From the NCBI GenBank assembly GCA_017441765.1, contig JAFRVK010000012.1, forward strand, positions 1 through 37,395: DNA of 37,395 bases, read 5' to 3'. How positions within the stretch are numbered: the first letter of the stretch is position 1; each line of letters starts with the position of its first letter. This document shows, in pieces, positions 15,525 to 24,150 of this stretch. Source of the stretch: Erysipelotrichaceae bacterium (GTDB lineage: Bacteria; Bacillota_I; Bacilli_A; Erysipelotrichales; Erysipelotrichaceae). The position numbers were made by a program, and so were the translations under genes. Under the pieces are notes generated by a model. It had not been told where the DNA came from and did not search any database. It worked only from the letters and a program-made list of their open reading frames with translations.

Positions 15525-17813
15525 ATGGATGCTACGATTATCAAAGCGATCGCCGAGCAGCTCAACGTGAGAATCGCTCAGGTGGAAACTGTACTGAAAA
15601 TGTTGGAAGAAGGGGACACTGTTCCGTTCATCGCCCGTTACCGTAAGGAAGCGACAGGGGCTTTGGATGAGGAACAGATCCTGACGATAGAAAAGACATA
15701 TAAATATGAACTGAATCTGGCAGAACGGAAAGAAGCCGTTCTCAATCTGATCGAGACGCAGGGGAAGCTGACCGACGAGCTTCGTCAGCAGATCAATGCG
15801 TGTACGAAACTTTCCCAGGTCGAGGACCTGTACAAGCCTTACAAGCAGAAGAAAAAGACCAGGGCAGCCATTGCCATCAAAAACGGACTGCAGCCTCTGG
15901 CAGATCTTCTGCTGAGTCTTCCGGAAACGGTCGATCTCGAGAAAGAAGCAGAAAAGTATCTCAATGAAGAAGTCAAAACGACAGAAGACGCCATCCAGGG
16001 AGCAAAAGATATCATCGCCGAAAATGTTTCGGATAACGCCCAGCTGCGCTGGAAATTCATGGAACTGATCGAACAGACCGCTTCCATCGAAACAAAACTC
16101 AAGAAGGATGCCGTCGATGAGAAGAAGATCTATGAGATGTACTATGATTATTCGGAGAAAGTGAAAGAGATCGCCGATCATCGGATCATGGCCATCGATC
16201 GCGCCGAGAAAGAAAAAGTCATCGGCGTCGATCTGTCTTATGATGTCGATCATCTCAAGGATCTTGCGCATCAGCATTATCTTTCCGATAAACGAAGCGA
16301 TGCCGAGCAGATCGTGAAGGACGCTCTGGATGACGGAATCGATCGCTTGCTACTGCCTTCGATCGAGAACGAAATCCGTGGTGATCTGTCCAAGCGCGCG
16401 CAGGATGCTTCGATCGAAGTATTCTCACTCAATCTGGAGAAGCTCTTGTCTCAGGCTCCATTGAAGGGCAGAGTCGTCTTGGGATTTGACCCAGGCTTCT
16501 ACAACGGATGCAAGCTTGCGGTCGTCGATGAGACAGGAAAGATGCTGGAAGTATCTAAAATATATCCGTTCCGCAAGAACAATACTGATATGAGCAGAGA
16601 CAAGAAAGTGCTGCTGGATCTGATCAGGCGTCATAAAGTCAGGATCATTGCCATCGGCAACGGAACAGCTTCCAGAGAATCCGAAAAACTGGTCAGCGAG
16701 CTGATCAAAGAAAACGATCTTGACGTGGAATATGCGATCGTCTCCGAAGCAGGAGCTTCTGTCTGGTCCGCCCAGGAAGAGGCACGGAAAGAATTCCCGG
16801 ATCTGCAGGTCGAAGAACGGTCTGCGGTATCGATCGGCAGACGTCTTCTGGATCCTCTGGCAGAGCTCATCAAGATCGATCCGAAAGCCATCGGCGTCGG
16901 ACAATACCAGCACGACCTGCCGGAAAAAGCTTTGAATGAACGTCTGGATGAAGCGATCATGAAGGTAGTCAACCGGGTAGGGGCGGATGTGAATACGGCT
17001 TCTACGGAGCTGCTGGAGCACATTTCAGGTCTGAACAAAGCCAGTGCCAACGAGATCGTCAATTACCGTAACAGCAATGGCAAGTTCAGTAATCGCAAAC
17101 AACTGCTGAAAGTCAAAAAGATCGGCGAAAAAGCCTATGAACAGTGTGCAGGTTTCTTGCGCATCATCGATGGCGAAGAGCCGTTGGATGCGACCAATAT
17201 CCATCCGGAATCCTATGAACTGGCAAAAGCTGTCATGAACGCCAGCAACATTGAACGCTTGGGTGATCCCGAGATCCGTTTCAATGACGAAAAGATCGCA
17301 GAACTATCAATCGATCCCTACACTCTGCAGGACATCAAAGACTGCATCAGGATGCCTTTAAGAGACTACCGTGACCAGTTCGATGGCGCGATCCTTAAGT
17401 CCGATATCCTGGAACTCTCCGATCTGAAAGTCGGAGATGAATTGTCAGGGACTGTACGTAATGTGGTCGATTTCGGTGCGTTCGTCGATATCGGCTTGCA
17501 TGATGACGGGCTGGTACATATCTCGCGGATGGCAAATCGAAGGATCTCTCATCCGAGCGAAGTCGTCTCGGTAGGCGATATCGTCAAGGTCTATGTTTAT
17601 GGCATCGACGAAGAGAAACACCGTGTACAGCTGTCTTTGCTTTCACTGAACGAATTGGCAGAACGGGATGCTCAACAGAAAGACAGATCATTGAAAAAAG
17701 CCAAAAACAGGCCGTATCATCAGAAAAAAGAAGAAATAAAAAAAGAAGAGCCAATCAATGAAGATGAGGCCATGAAACGTCTGCTGGAACGGTTCGGCAG
17801 CAAGTATAACTAA
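15525..17813 (+). CDS. tex: Tex-family RNA-binding transcription accessory protein
   Basis: This 762-residue protein is full length for Tex. In order it shows the helical N-terminal region with TVPFIARYRKEATGALDE (~29-46), the YqgF-like RNase H fold starting VLGFDPGFYNGCKLAVVD (~320), helix-hairpin-helix repeats (LNKASANEIVNYR, LLKVKKIGEKAYEQC), and an S1 domain (SGTVRNVVDFGAFVDIG, ~640-710) followed by a Lys-rich tail. Tex binds nucleic acid and affects transcription and toxin expression in several pathogens. The YqgF loop reads DPGFYN where many homologues have DPG(F/L)RT, a small oddity. GAGG lies before the ATG, and a strong terminator follows. Confidence 0.95.
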   Translation: MDATIIKAIAEQLNVRIAQVETVLKMLEEGDTVPFIARYRKEATGALDEEQILTIEKTYKYELNLAERKEAVLNLIETQGKLTDELRQQINACTKLSQVEDLYKPYKQKKKTRAAIAIKNGLQPLADLLLSLPETVDLEKEAEKYLNEEVKTTEDAIQGAKDIIAENVSDNAQLRWKFMELIEQTASIETKLKKDAVDEKKIYEMYYDYSEKVKEIADHRIMAIDRAEKEKVIGVDLSYDVDHLKDLAHQHYLSDKRSDAEQIVKDALDDGIDRLLLPSIENEIRGDLSKRAQDASIEVFSLNLEKLLSQAPLKGRVVLGFDPGFYNGCKLAVVDETGKMLEVSKIYPFRKNNTDMSRDKKVLLDLIRRHKVRIIAIGNGTASRESEKLVSELIKENDLDVEYAIVSEAGASVWSAQEEARKEFPDLQVEERSAVSIGRRLLDPLAELIKIDPKAIGVGQYQHDLPEKALNERLDEAIMKVVNRVGADVNTASTELLEHISGLNKASANEIVNYRNSNGKFSNRKQLLKVKKIGEKAYEQCAGFLRIIDGEEPLDATNIHPESYELAKAVMNASNIERLGDPEIRFNDEKIAELSIDPYTLQDIKDCIRMPLRDYRDQFDGAILKSDILELSDLKVGDELSGTVRNVVDFGAFVDIGLHDDGLVHISRMANRRISHPSEVVSVGDIVKVYVYGIDEEKHRVQLSLLSLNELAERDAQQKDRSLKKAKNRPYHQKKEEIKKEEPINEDEAMKRLLERFGSKYN

Positions 17814-17816
17814 AAC

Positions 17817-17854
17817 AAAAAGGCAACTCTGAATAAGTCAGGAGTTGTCTTTTT
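17817..17854. terminator. Bidirectional terminator between tex and a membrane-protein gene
   Basis: AAAAGGCAACTC and GAGTTGTCTTTTT pair with one G-T position around a 12-base loop, with A and T tracts on both sides. Confidence 0.85.
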
Positions 17855-17859
17855 CATAC

Positions 17860-18342
17860 TTAGAACAACAGTTCAACGATCTTTGCTATGATTGCTGCAA
17901 TCAACGGGAATCCGATCAGAGTGCCCAGCCACTTGCCGATCAGCGTTTTCTTGGGGATATACGGCTGCAGATCCTCCGTTCCGGGAATGATCCAGGCTTT
18001 CGTATGTCCCACCCAGTACCAGTCGATGAAGAGCCGATCGAACAGTCCGGCAATCAGATAGATCCCGCACATCTGTAAGAATGCATCTTTAAAACCGCTG
18101 GCACCATTGACACGGTAGACCAGCAGCGGAACCGCAAACAGCAATGGCGCAAACAGTGCGATCGAACTGATGATGGAACGTTTTCGGATTTCATCCTTCG
18201 TGATGAGCCCCAGTTCAACGACTCTTTCCTTGACATCATTTTCATAGAAAATGACACCGCCGACCGATCCATCCTTGATCAGGATGACGCAAATAAGCAG
18301 CAGCCAGAAACTGAATGCGATCCCTTCCAAAACAACAGACAT
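17860..18342 (-). CDS. Predicted four-helix membrane protein, unknown function
   Basis: I do not recognise this 160-residue protein. It has hydrophobic segments at about residues 5-23, 56-77, 85-104 and 138-158, with charged loops between (ENDVKERVVELG and KDEIRKRS), so it is an integral membrane protein. Conserved-looking features are Trp-rich DWYWVGHTKAWIIPGTED before the last segment. AAAGGAG sits 7 bases before the start. It is the last gene of a minus-strand run of four genes with gaps of 10 to 28 bases, which ends at the tex terminator. Confidence 0.75.
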   Translation of the reverse strand: MSVVLEGIAFSFWLLLICVILIKDGSVGGVIFYENDVKERVVELGLITKDEIRKRSIISSIALFAPLLFAVPLLVYRVNGASGFKDAFLQMCGIYLIAGLFDRLFIDWYWVGHTKAWIIPGTEDLQPYIPKKTLIGKWLGTLIGFPLIAAIIAKIVELLF

Positions 18343-18352
18343 AAGTTCTCCT

Positions 18353-18682
18353 TTACAGCGTCTGTTCCGACAGGATCTCGATCAGACGGGCATTTTCTTT
18401 GTATCTCGGATGATACTTGATCCGGACATGCTGGCCAGGAACGAGATTATCCGGAGCGTTGGTCAGGATCCCTTCGACTTCTTCGCCATCTTCGGTCGTA
18501 TAACGGGCACAGACATGGATGTCGATCTCATCCGGCTGGCCCGCATCGTAAACGCGCGAGATCACGCCTTCTGTTTCGATTCCTTCTTCCTTGATCTGCC
18601 GATTCAAGCGTTTGGAAAAGAAAACGCCAAACAGAAATACCGCAATAAACGCAGTCCACACTAAGATAAATTTCAGATCCAT
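18353..18682 (-). CDS. Small single-pass membrane protein with beta-rich tail
   Basis: This 109-residue protein has one N-terminal membrane segment (~4-22) followed by KRLNRQIKEEG and an ~80-residue domain with alternating strands: VISRVYDAG, IDIHVCARYTTEDG and VRIKYHPRYKENA. The pattern (membrane anchor, then strands ending in a YHPR-type motif) resembles DUF3592-like proteins, but the match is by pattern only. AAAGGAG precedes the start. It sits between the Cys-rich protein and the four-helix membrane protein in the same operon. Confidence 0.7.
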   Translation of the reverse strand: MDLKFILVWTAFIAVFLFGVFFSKRLNRQIKEEGIETEGVISRVYDAGQPDEIDIHVCARYTTEDGEEVEGILTNAPDNLVPGQHVRIKYHPRYKENARLIEILSEQTL

Positions 18683-18710
18683 AATAAATACTCCTTTACA
18701 TTTCTTCTGT

Positions 18711-19445
18711 TTATTTCTTTTTCAGATTGTCTGCAGCGACCGGATTGTTGGCGTGGATCGCTGCTATTTTCTCGCAGGTATCCATCTCTGCACAATCCGC
18801 GCAGGTTTCATATCCTTTTGCCAAGGCACATTGCCGGATCGGACAGATGAAAGCGCAGTAAGGCGTTTTTACACCCTCCAATCGGCAGCCCGTACAGTTG
18901 ATCATTTCTGCCGTGATCTCGGTCCGATTCAGTTCCGACCATTCTTTCGCTACCCGCTGGCGCATTTCATCATCATTCTGTTCCGTCGCGATGCGTGCCT
19001 CGCAAGTTTCACAATCCAGACCGCAGTAAGCGATATATTCTTTGGTCTTCTTCTTTCCTGTTCTGATGAATTTGATCAGTTCTTCCACATCATCGAATTC
19101 ATCATAATCGCCGATGATTCCCGTTCTATGATACACGATACCGGCTTTTTCATTCTCTTCCAGACGATCCAAAAGTTCTTCGACTCCAAAGCGTCTTGCA
19201 TACTCTGTAAAGGCCAGAGCCTTAATCTTTTCAGCAAACAGTCCTTTTCTGCAATCGGTATTGCTGCAAGCCCAGCAAGCCGTCAGACCATTTTCGATAC
19301 AGCAGTTTCGGTTTTCACACCACTCTGCATCCTTGCACCAGGACAGATCAAGGAATCCATCCTGCTTGCAGCCTTTGCACGTGACATTTTCGCTGCACAA
19401 GCAGCAGGCCAGTCCGCATCTGGCGATACCAAGTTCCCGTTTCAT
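18711..19445 (-). CDS. Cys-rich protein with two DUF3795-like halves
   Basis: The 244-residue protein contains about two dozen Cys residues in two related halves. The N-terminal half starts ARCGLACCLC and continues with CKGCKQDG, CENRNCC and CWACSNTDC. The C-terminal half starts AYCGLDCETC and continues with CTGCRLEGV, CPIRQCA and CADCAEMDTC. The CGLxCxxC opening is characteristic of the DUF3795 metal-binding-type family. The duplication within one chain suggests two metal centres. The ATG at 19445 has GGAG upstream; the longer frame from 19502 overlaps the previous gene and is not favoured. It follows the Ntn hydrolase gene by 13 bases. Function unknown. Confidence 0.78.
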   Translation of the reverse strand: MKRELGIARCGLACCLCSENVTCKGCKQDGFLDLSWCKDAEWCENRNCCIENGLTACWACSNTDCRKGLFAEKIKALAFTEYARRFGVEELLDRLEENEKAGIVYHRTGIIGDYDEFDDVEELIKFIRTGKKKTKEYIAYCGLDCETCEARIATEQNDDEMRQRVAKEWSELNRTEITAEMINCTGCRLEGVKTPYCAFICPIRQCALAKGYETCADCAEMDTCEKIAAIHANNPVAADNLKKK

Positions 19446-19458
19446 ACTGTCTCCGTTT

Positions 19459-20145
19459 CTAAAATGTTTTCTGTAAAATGGTATCCCATTGCCTGTTTTC
19501 ACACCAGCAGATCGTTTTTTCCGTTACATCATAAACCATGGATACGACCGTAGGACAGACCGTCTGCGACACTGCTTTGAGGATATTGAAACAATCCTCT
19601 ACAGAAAAATCATCTGTCGTTTCTTTCAGCATCTCTTCTGCTTTCCGGTAGCGGTCCCAGCCCATCCATGGATGCGTTTCTGCATCCATCTTGAATGGAG
19701 AGAAGTTTGTCATTAAGGCATATTCCGGTTTTTCCTGATAGACAGATCCCTGTCCCGGAACGATGTGCAGCACATTGCCTTCACAGTCAGATAAAGAGGA
19801 CATGAAGGTCAGACCCGGCACGCTGCAGATGTCTTCGTTCTCAACGATCTCTTTGATCTCCTGCAGGGTCTTCTTCTTCGTCAGAAGGTCGATATCCAGA
19901 AGGATGACATTCCATTCATTACCTGAAACCGGATCGCTGCGTCGGTCATATGGCCAGCAGGTCGGCATGCCGACAAAATCACCGCGGACATTGCCTCCAA
20001 ACAGCGGCATCCATCCTTCTTTGGCATCGTTGATCTCGATGAAAACGCCTTCTTCAGAAGGCCTGACACGATATTCCATATCCAGAAGATCCAGATTCCA
20101 TCCGACGATCGTTTTCTTCTTGTTTACTATGACACTTGTACACAT
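19459..20145 (-). CDS. Ntn-hydrolase, choloylglycine hydrolase/acyltransferase-like
   Basis: The 228-residue protein starts MCTSVIVN, so removal of Met would expose Cys2 as the nucleophile, as in bile salt hydrolase, penicillin V acylase and C45-type acyltransferases. VGWNLDLLDMEYRVRP corresponds to the GRNLD-type oxyanion and substrate segment, and a MTNFSPF segment follows later. At 228 residues it is ~100 shorter than typical bile salt hydrolases, so a smaller C45-like linear amidase is more likely than a true bile salt hydrolase. It is the first gene of a minus-strand operon under a consensus promoter. Substrate unknown. Confidence 0.7.
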   Translation of the reverse strand: MCTSVIVNKKKTIVGWNLDLLDMEYRVRPSEEGVFIEINDAKEGWMPLFGGNVRGDFVGMPTCWPYDRRSDPVSGNEWNVILLDIDLLTKKKTLQEIKEIVENEDICSVPGLTFMSSLSDCEGNVLHIVPGQGSVYQEKPEYALMTNFSPFKMDAETHPWMGWDRYRKAEEMLKETTDDFSVEDCFNILKAVSQTVCPTVVSMVYDVTEKTICWCENRQWDTILQKTF

Positions 20146-20186
20146 AACGGTTTTCTCTTTTCTATCAGATAAACAAAATCATGCTC

Positions 20187-20215
20187 ATTATAGCCAATGG
20201 AAACAGGCATGTCAA
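20187..20215 (-). promoter_or_regulatory. Perfect consensus sigma-70 promoter
   Basis: On the minus strand, TTGACA (20210-20215), a 17-base spacer and TATAAT (20187-20192) match both consensus hexamers exactly. It drives the Ntn-hydrolase operon, with a leader of about 35 bases. Confidence 0.85.
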
Positions 20216-20274
20216 AATGAAAACAGAGCGCAATTCAGTTTGGAATCAGTTAGAATGGTATTGAGGATAAACAT

Positions 20275-21516
20275 ATGAAAAAAGATGTAGAAGAACTGTA
20301 TGCATTAGGGGATGAACTGTTCCGGCATCCTGAACTGGGATACAAAGAATTCACCAACAAGAGGATATTGACGGAGTACTTCGAGAAGCATGACTTGAAG
20401 GTGACCGATCTGGGACTGAGAACGGCCTTCAAGGTCAGCGTCGGTTCAGGTTCTCCCCGGATCGGGCTGATTGCCGAACTGGATGCGATCCCGACGCTTG
20501 GACATCCGTTTGCGAATAAAAACGACAGCAATGCCGCGCACAGCTGCGGGCATTCTACGCAATGCGCTATCATGGCTTATGCATTGGTTCGGCTGAAAGA
20601 GATTCTCGGAAAAGGTACCATAACGCTCTATTTTACGCCAGCCGAAGAGTTTACCGACATCGCTTTCCGTGAAGAACTGATCAGAAAGAAAGAAATCAGG
20701 TATATCGGCGGGAAAGTGAATATGCTGGCGGAAGGAATGTTCGATGAAGAAGATCTTTTCATTCATCTGCATACCATGGGCCAGGGGAACTATCATTTTT
20801 CTTTGAATACTTCTTTGTGCGGTTTCATCTACAAGAAGATCACTTTTAGGGGCAAAGCCACCCACGCTGCGGTTTCTCCGGATCAGGGGATCAATGCGCT
20901 GAATGCGTTTGTATTGTTTGATAATGCGGTCAATATGCTCAGAGAGACATTTAAAGAAGAGGATCACGTGCGTATCCACGGCATCCTGGCAGAAGGAGGG
21001 CAGACCGTCAATTCGATTCCGGAAAAGACCGTATATGAGTGCTATGTCCGTTCATCGAATCAGGAAACGCTGCAGGAAGTCGCGGCAAAAGTCGATCAGG
21101 CTGCAAAATACTGCGCAAAAGCCATAGGCGCCTCTGCTTCGATCCAATCGATGCCTGGCTATCTGCCGATGCACCAGTCCGGACCGATCAACGATATCAT
21201 CAGAGAAAAGATGCTGAACTATTGCACTCCGGATGAGATCCATGACAACGAACTCTCCATGGCGGCAGGGGACATCGGAGATCTGTCCTGCTTCAAGCCG
21301 ACGGTGCAGTTCGGCTACAGCGGTTTTTCCGGTAACTGCCATGGAAAGGATCTGTGCATCGCTGATAAAAAAAGAGCCTACCTGGAGCCTGCCGAGATCG
21401 TCATCGATACGGTACGATACCTGTCAGAGAATCCGGAATATGTCCGGAAAATCAAGAAAGAATTCAAAGCATCTTTGTCGAAAGAAGAGTATTTCCAATA
21501 TTTAAATAATAAATAA
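20275..21516 (+). CDS. M20-family amidohydrolase (M20D-like)
   Basis: This 413-residue dinuclear-metal enzyme has the M20D signatures: DELFRHPELGYKE (~13-25), IGLIAELDAIP with the first metal Asp, AHSCGHSTQCAIM, TLYFTPAEEF with the catalytic Glu, HLHTMGQG, the dimerisation part with GKATHAAVSPDQGINAL, and the final GNCHGKD His. Relatives remove acyl or amino-acid groups from amides, for example N-acyl amino acids or aminobenzoyl-glutamate. The usual CGHD reads CGHS here, which may shift specificity. GAGG lies upstream of the ATG. The MFS transporter follows 77 bases later and could import its substrate. Confidence 0.88.
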   Translation: MKKDVEELYALGDELFRHPELGYKEFTNKRILTEYFEKHDLKVTDLGLRTAFKVSVGSGSPRIGLIAELDAIPTLGHPFANKNDSNAAHSCGHSTQCAIMAYALVRLKEILGKGTITLYFTPAEEFTDIAFREELIRKKEIRYIGGKVNMLAEGMFDEEDLFIHLHTMGQGNYHFSLNTSLCGFIYKKITFRGKATHAAVSPDQGINALNAFVLFDNAVNMLRETFKEEDHVRIHGILAEGGQTVNSIPEKTVYECYVRSSNQETLQEVAAKVDQAAKYCAKAIGASASIQSMPGYLPMHQSGPINDIIREKMLNYCTPDEIHDNELSMAAGDIGDLSCFKPTVQFGYSGFSGNCHGKDLCIADKKRAYLEPAEIVIDTVRYLSENPEYVRKIKKEFKASLSKEEYFQYLNNK

Positions 21517-21549
21517 ATCATCAGCCATGATATATGACACAATGCGTGT

Positions 21550-21555
21550 TATAAT
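21550..21555 (+). promoter_or_regulatory. -10 box before the MFS gene
   Basis: TATAAT at 21550-21555 preceded by a TGACAC-like region; the -35 hexamer is poor. The ~30-base T-rich leader ends in GGGGGATC. Confidence 0.4.
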
Positions 21556-21593
21556 AAGCACTGGTTGGTTTTATTTTCTTTGGGGGATCGTTT

Positions 21594-22940
21594 ATGAGTG
21601 AAAAGAAAAACAAAAAGACGTTGGAAATTCATCGAAACGAGAAAGGCCTGCGGGTTCTTACAGGCAAAGAATGGCTTTTTGTGGTAATTGTCGGATTGGC
21701 CGGTCAGCTGATCTGGTGTGTTGAGAATACCTGGTATCCTAATTTTGTATACACCAAGATCGCTCCGGATGCTTCGATCATTTCCTGGATGGTGGCTTTA
21801 AGCGCTCTGGCCAGCACATTCGGCTGTTTCGTCTGGGGAACGTTAGGCGACCGTCTGGCAAAACGCAGACCGCAGATGCTGATCGGTTATGCTGCCTGGG
21901 GTATTACGGTCGTTCTGTTTGGTCTGACAGAATATATGGATCATTCGAATATGGTCGCGCTGACGGCTCTGGTTGTCATTGCTGACTGTGTGATGAGTTT
22001 CATCGGTGCAATGGCAAACGATTCGGGTTTCATTGCCTGGACGACGGATATTACCGAAGAGGGAAACCGCGGCAAGATGGGCGCAGTTGTCGCCGTACTG
22101 CCGGTCGCTGGAACGATCCTGGGCGGCTTGCTGTTTGGTAAGATCATCGAGAAGATCGACTACTTCAAGTTCTTCATCGTGCTTGGCGTCTTCCTGGTCC
22201 TTATGAGTATCGGCGTCCACTTCATGGTCAAAGATGCTCCGGATCTGATACCCAATAAGGATCCGAAAGGATTCTGGCATCAGGTTTTTGCTGTCTTTGA
22301 TTTCTCGATCCTGAAGAAAAATGTGCTGATGAAAGATATCTGCATCATATTTGCGACCTATTTCATCGGTTTCCAGATGTATTTCTCGCATCTGACAAAC
22401 TTCCTGGTCTATACCCAGGGCTACACGACAGGCAATGCCGGACTGGTTCTGGGACTGCCGCTGATTGCGGCTTTGCCTTTTACTTTCCTGTGTTCCAGAT
22501 ATCTTGATAACGGCAAGTTCTACAATATCATGTATATCTCCGTCGCACTCACGATCGCCGGTCTTTTGATCGTCTGGATCCCGAATACGATCGTGACCTG
22601 CCTGGGCATCTTCCTGTTCGGTACGGGATACATGTGCATCTATCAGGCGCTGATGGTCATGCTGAAGAACTGCATGCCTCAAAGCATGCACGGACAGTCG
22701 GAAGGCATACGGCAGATCTTCTATGTGGTCATTCCGATGTGCATCGGCACGCCGATCGGTTCGTTCCTGATCAAACATTTCGGTTTTGCGATGCAGAACG
22801 AATACGGCGTCGCCGGTTATTCGGCAAACTGGGTGACATTCATCGTTGCCGCTTTGTGGATGCCTCTGGTCCTGATTCCGATCGCCAAAGCAAAAAAAGA
22901 CTATCTCGAGTACCTGAAAAACAATGGCAGCAAAGAATAG
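21594..22940 (+). CDS. MFS transporter
   Basis: The 448-residue protein has about 12 hydrophobic segments in two six-helix halves, beginning near residue 25 (WLFVVIVGLAGQLIW). The loop GTLGDRLAKRRPQM between helices 2 and 3 is the MFS G-D-R motif. A longer hydrophilic stretch (PDLIPNKDPKGFWHQ) separates the halves. An Asp/Glu pair (TDITEEGNRGKMGA) in the first half resembles the cation-sugar symporter type of MFS carriers. Substrate cannot be assigned; the adjacent M20 amidohydrolase is a hint. The gene ends inside the acyltransferase gene (17-base overlap). Confidence 0.88.
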   Translation: MSEKKNKKTLEIHRNEKGLRVLTGKEWLFVVIVGLAGQLIWCVENTWYPNFVYTKIAPDASIISWMVALSALASTFGCFVWGTLGDRLAKRRPQMLIGYAAWGITVVLFGLTEYMDHSNMVALTALVVIADCVMSFIGAMANDSGFIAWTTDITEEGNRGKMGAVVAVLPVAGTILGGLLFGKIIEKIDYFKFFIVLGVFLVLMSIGVHFMVKDAPDLIPNKDPKGFWHQVFAVFDFSILKKNVLMKDICIIFATYFIGFQMYFSHLTNFLVYTQGYTTGNAGLVLGLPLIAALPFTFLCSRYLDNGKFYNIMYISVALTIAGLLIVWIPNTIVTCLGIFLFGTGYMCIYQALMVMLKNCMPQSMHGQSEGIRQIFYVVIPMCIGTPIGSFLIKHFGFAMQNEYGVAGYSANWVTFIVAALWMPLVLIPIAKAKKDYLEYLKNNGSKE

Positions 22941-24126
22941 CGATGTCCGAAAAGGACTGATCCGTCATAAATTCGTCTATCATTTCTTAAGATATCTGAT
23001 CGGATGGCTCATCGTTATCATCCGGAACTTTTCCTATAAATACCGCAAAATCGAAGGAAAGCCTGTGCTGATTCTTTCGAATCATAATTCCGATTTCGAT
23101 CCGTTGCTGATGGTCATCAGCATGAAGAAGCACTTCAGATTCGTGGCAAGTGCCAATATCATGTCCGGACCGGTCGGCAAGATCATCAAGTTTCTGGCGG
23201 GTCCGATTCCCAGAAGCAAAGGCGCCAGCGCGGATGAGACCGTACAGCTGATCATCGAGAATCTGAATACCGGCATCGATGTCGCAATGTTTCCGGAAGG
23301 CAACAAATCCTGGGACGGGGCTACCTGTTTCATTTCCAAGAGGACAGCGGAAATCTTCAAGCAGTGCAAGTGCGGGCTGGTGACTTACCGTTTCGACGGC
23401 GGCTATCTGCGTTCGCCAAGATGGGCAAGGAATCCGCGAAAGGGGAAACTGTTTGGGAGCATTGTCAATGAGTATTCCTATGAACAGCTGAAAGACTTGA
23501 GCGTCGATGAGATCTATGAGATCATCGTCAGGGATCTGGATGCGGATGCGTATGCCTACCAGGACAAGCATCATATCCCTTACAAGGGAGAAAACCTTGC
23601 GGAGGGGATCGAGAACCTGACTTATCTGTGTCCCGTATGTGAGAGATTCGATACCATTCATGCGAAAGGGAATGAGATCTCCTGCACTTGCGGAGTGAAA
23701 GCCATTTATGATGAATATGGCTATCTTCAGGGAGAGAAGATCAAAGAATGGAATAATACGATCAAATGGAACAGTTTCCAGAAGAACTGGCTCAGAAAGC
23801 ATAAAAGAAAACTGAAAAAACAATCTGATTTTCCATTCTCACAGGATGATGAACTTCATCTGTATAAGATCATCAAAAATGAAAGGACCTTACTGAAAGA
23901 TGATATAAAAGTTCAGATCTATGGCGATCGCATCCTGCTGACAAGCGATGACGGCTTTGCGATGACCTTGAACTGGGACCAGATCAGCAAGCTTGGCATG
24001 TTCCGCAACAACAGTCTCTATCTGACCTATCACGATGAACGTTACGAACTGCATAAACCTTCCGGTTTTTCATTGTTAAAATACTTCTCGCTGTGGCGGG
24101 TCCTTACGGATAAAGAACTGTATTAA
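22924..24126 (+). CDS. PlsC-type acyltransferase fused to zinc ribbon and PH-like tail
   Basis: The 400-residue protein starts with a membrane helix (~18-34, LRYLIGWLIVIIRNF) and a PlsC acyltransferase domain. That domain has the HX4D catalytic motif in SNHNSDFDP (~53-61), GPIPRSKGAS and the FPEGNKSWDG acceptor-site motif. After ~residue 235 comes a zinc ribbon (CPVCERFD and CTCGVKA), then a basic WLRKHKRKLKK helix and a beta-rich segment (YKIIKNERTLL, VQIYGDRILLTS, LYLTYHDERYEL) that looks like a PH-type domain. PlsC enzymes acylate lysophosphatidate at the membrane. The C-terminal additions are unusual. It overlaps the MFS gene by 17 bases. Confidence 0.85.
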   Translation: MAAKNSDVRKGLIRHKFVYHFLRYLIGWLIVIIRNFSYKYRKIEGKPVLILSNHNSDFDPLLMVISMKKHFRFVASANIMSGPVGKIIKFLAGPIPRSKGASADETVQLIIENLNTGIDVAMFPEGNKSWDGATCFISKRTAEIFKQCKCGLVTYRFDGGYLRSPRWARNPRKGKLFGSIVNEYSYEQLKDLSVDEIYEIIVRDLDADAYAYQDKHHIPYKGENLAEGIENLTYLCPVCERFDTIHAKGNEISCTCGVKAIYDEYGYLQGEKIKEWNNTIKWNSFQKNWLRKHKRKLKKQSDFPFSQDDELHLYKIIKNERTLLKDDIKVQIYGDRILLTSDDGFAMTLNWDQISKLGMFRNNSLYLTYHDERYELHKPSGFSLLKYFSLWRVLTDKELY

Positions 24127-24150
24127 CAGTTCATTCAATAATATGTATCT

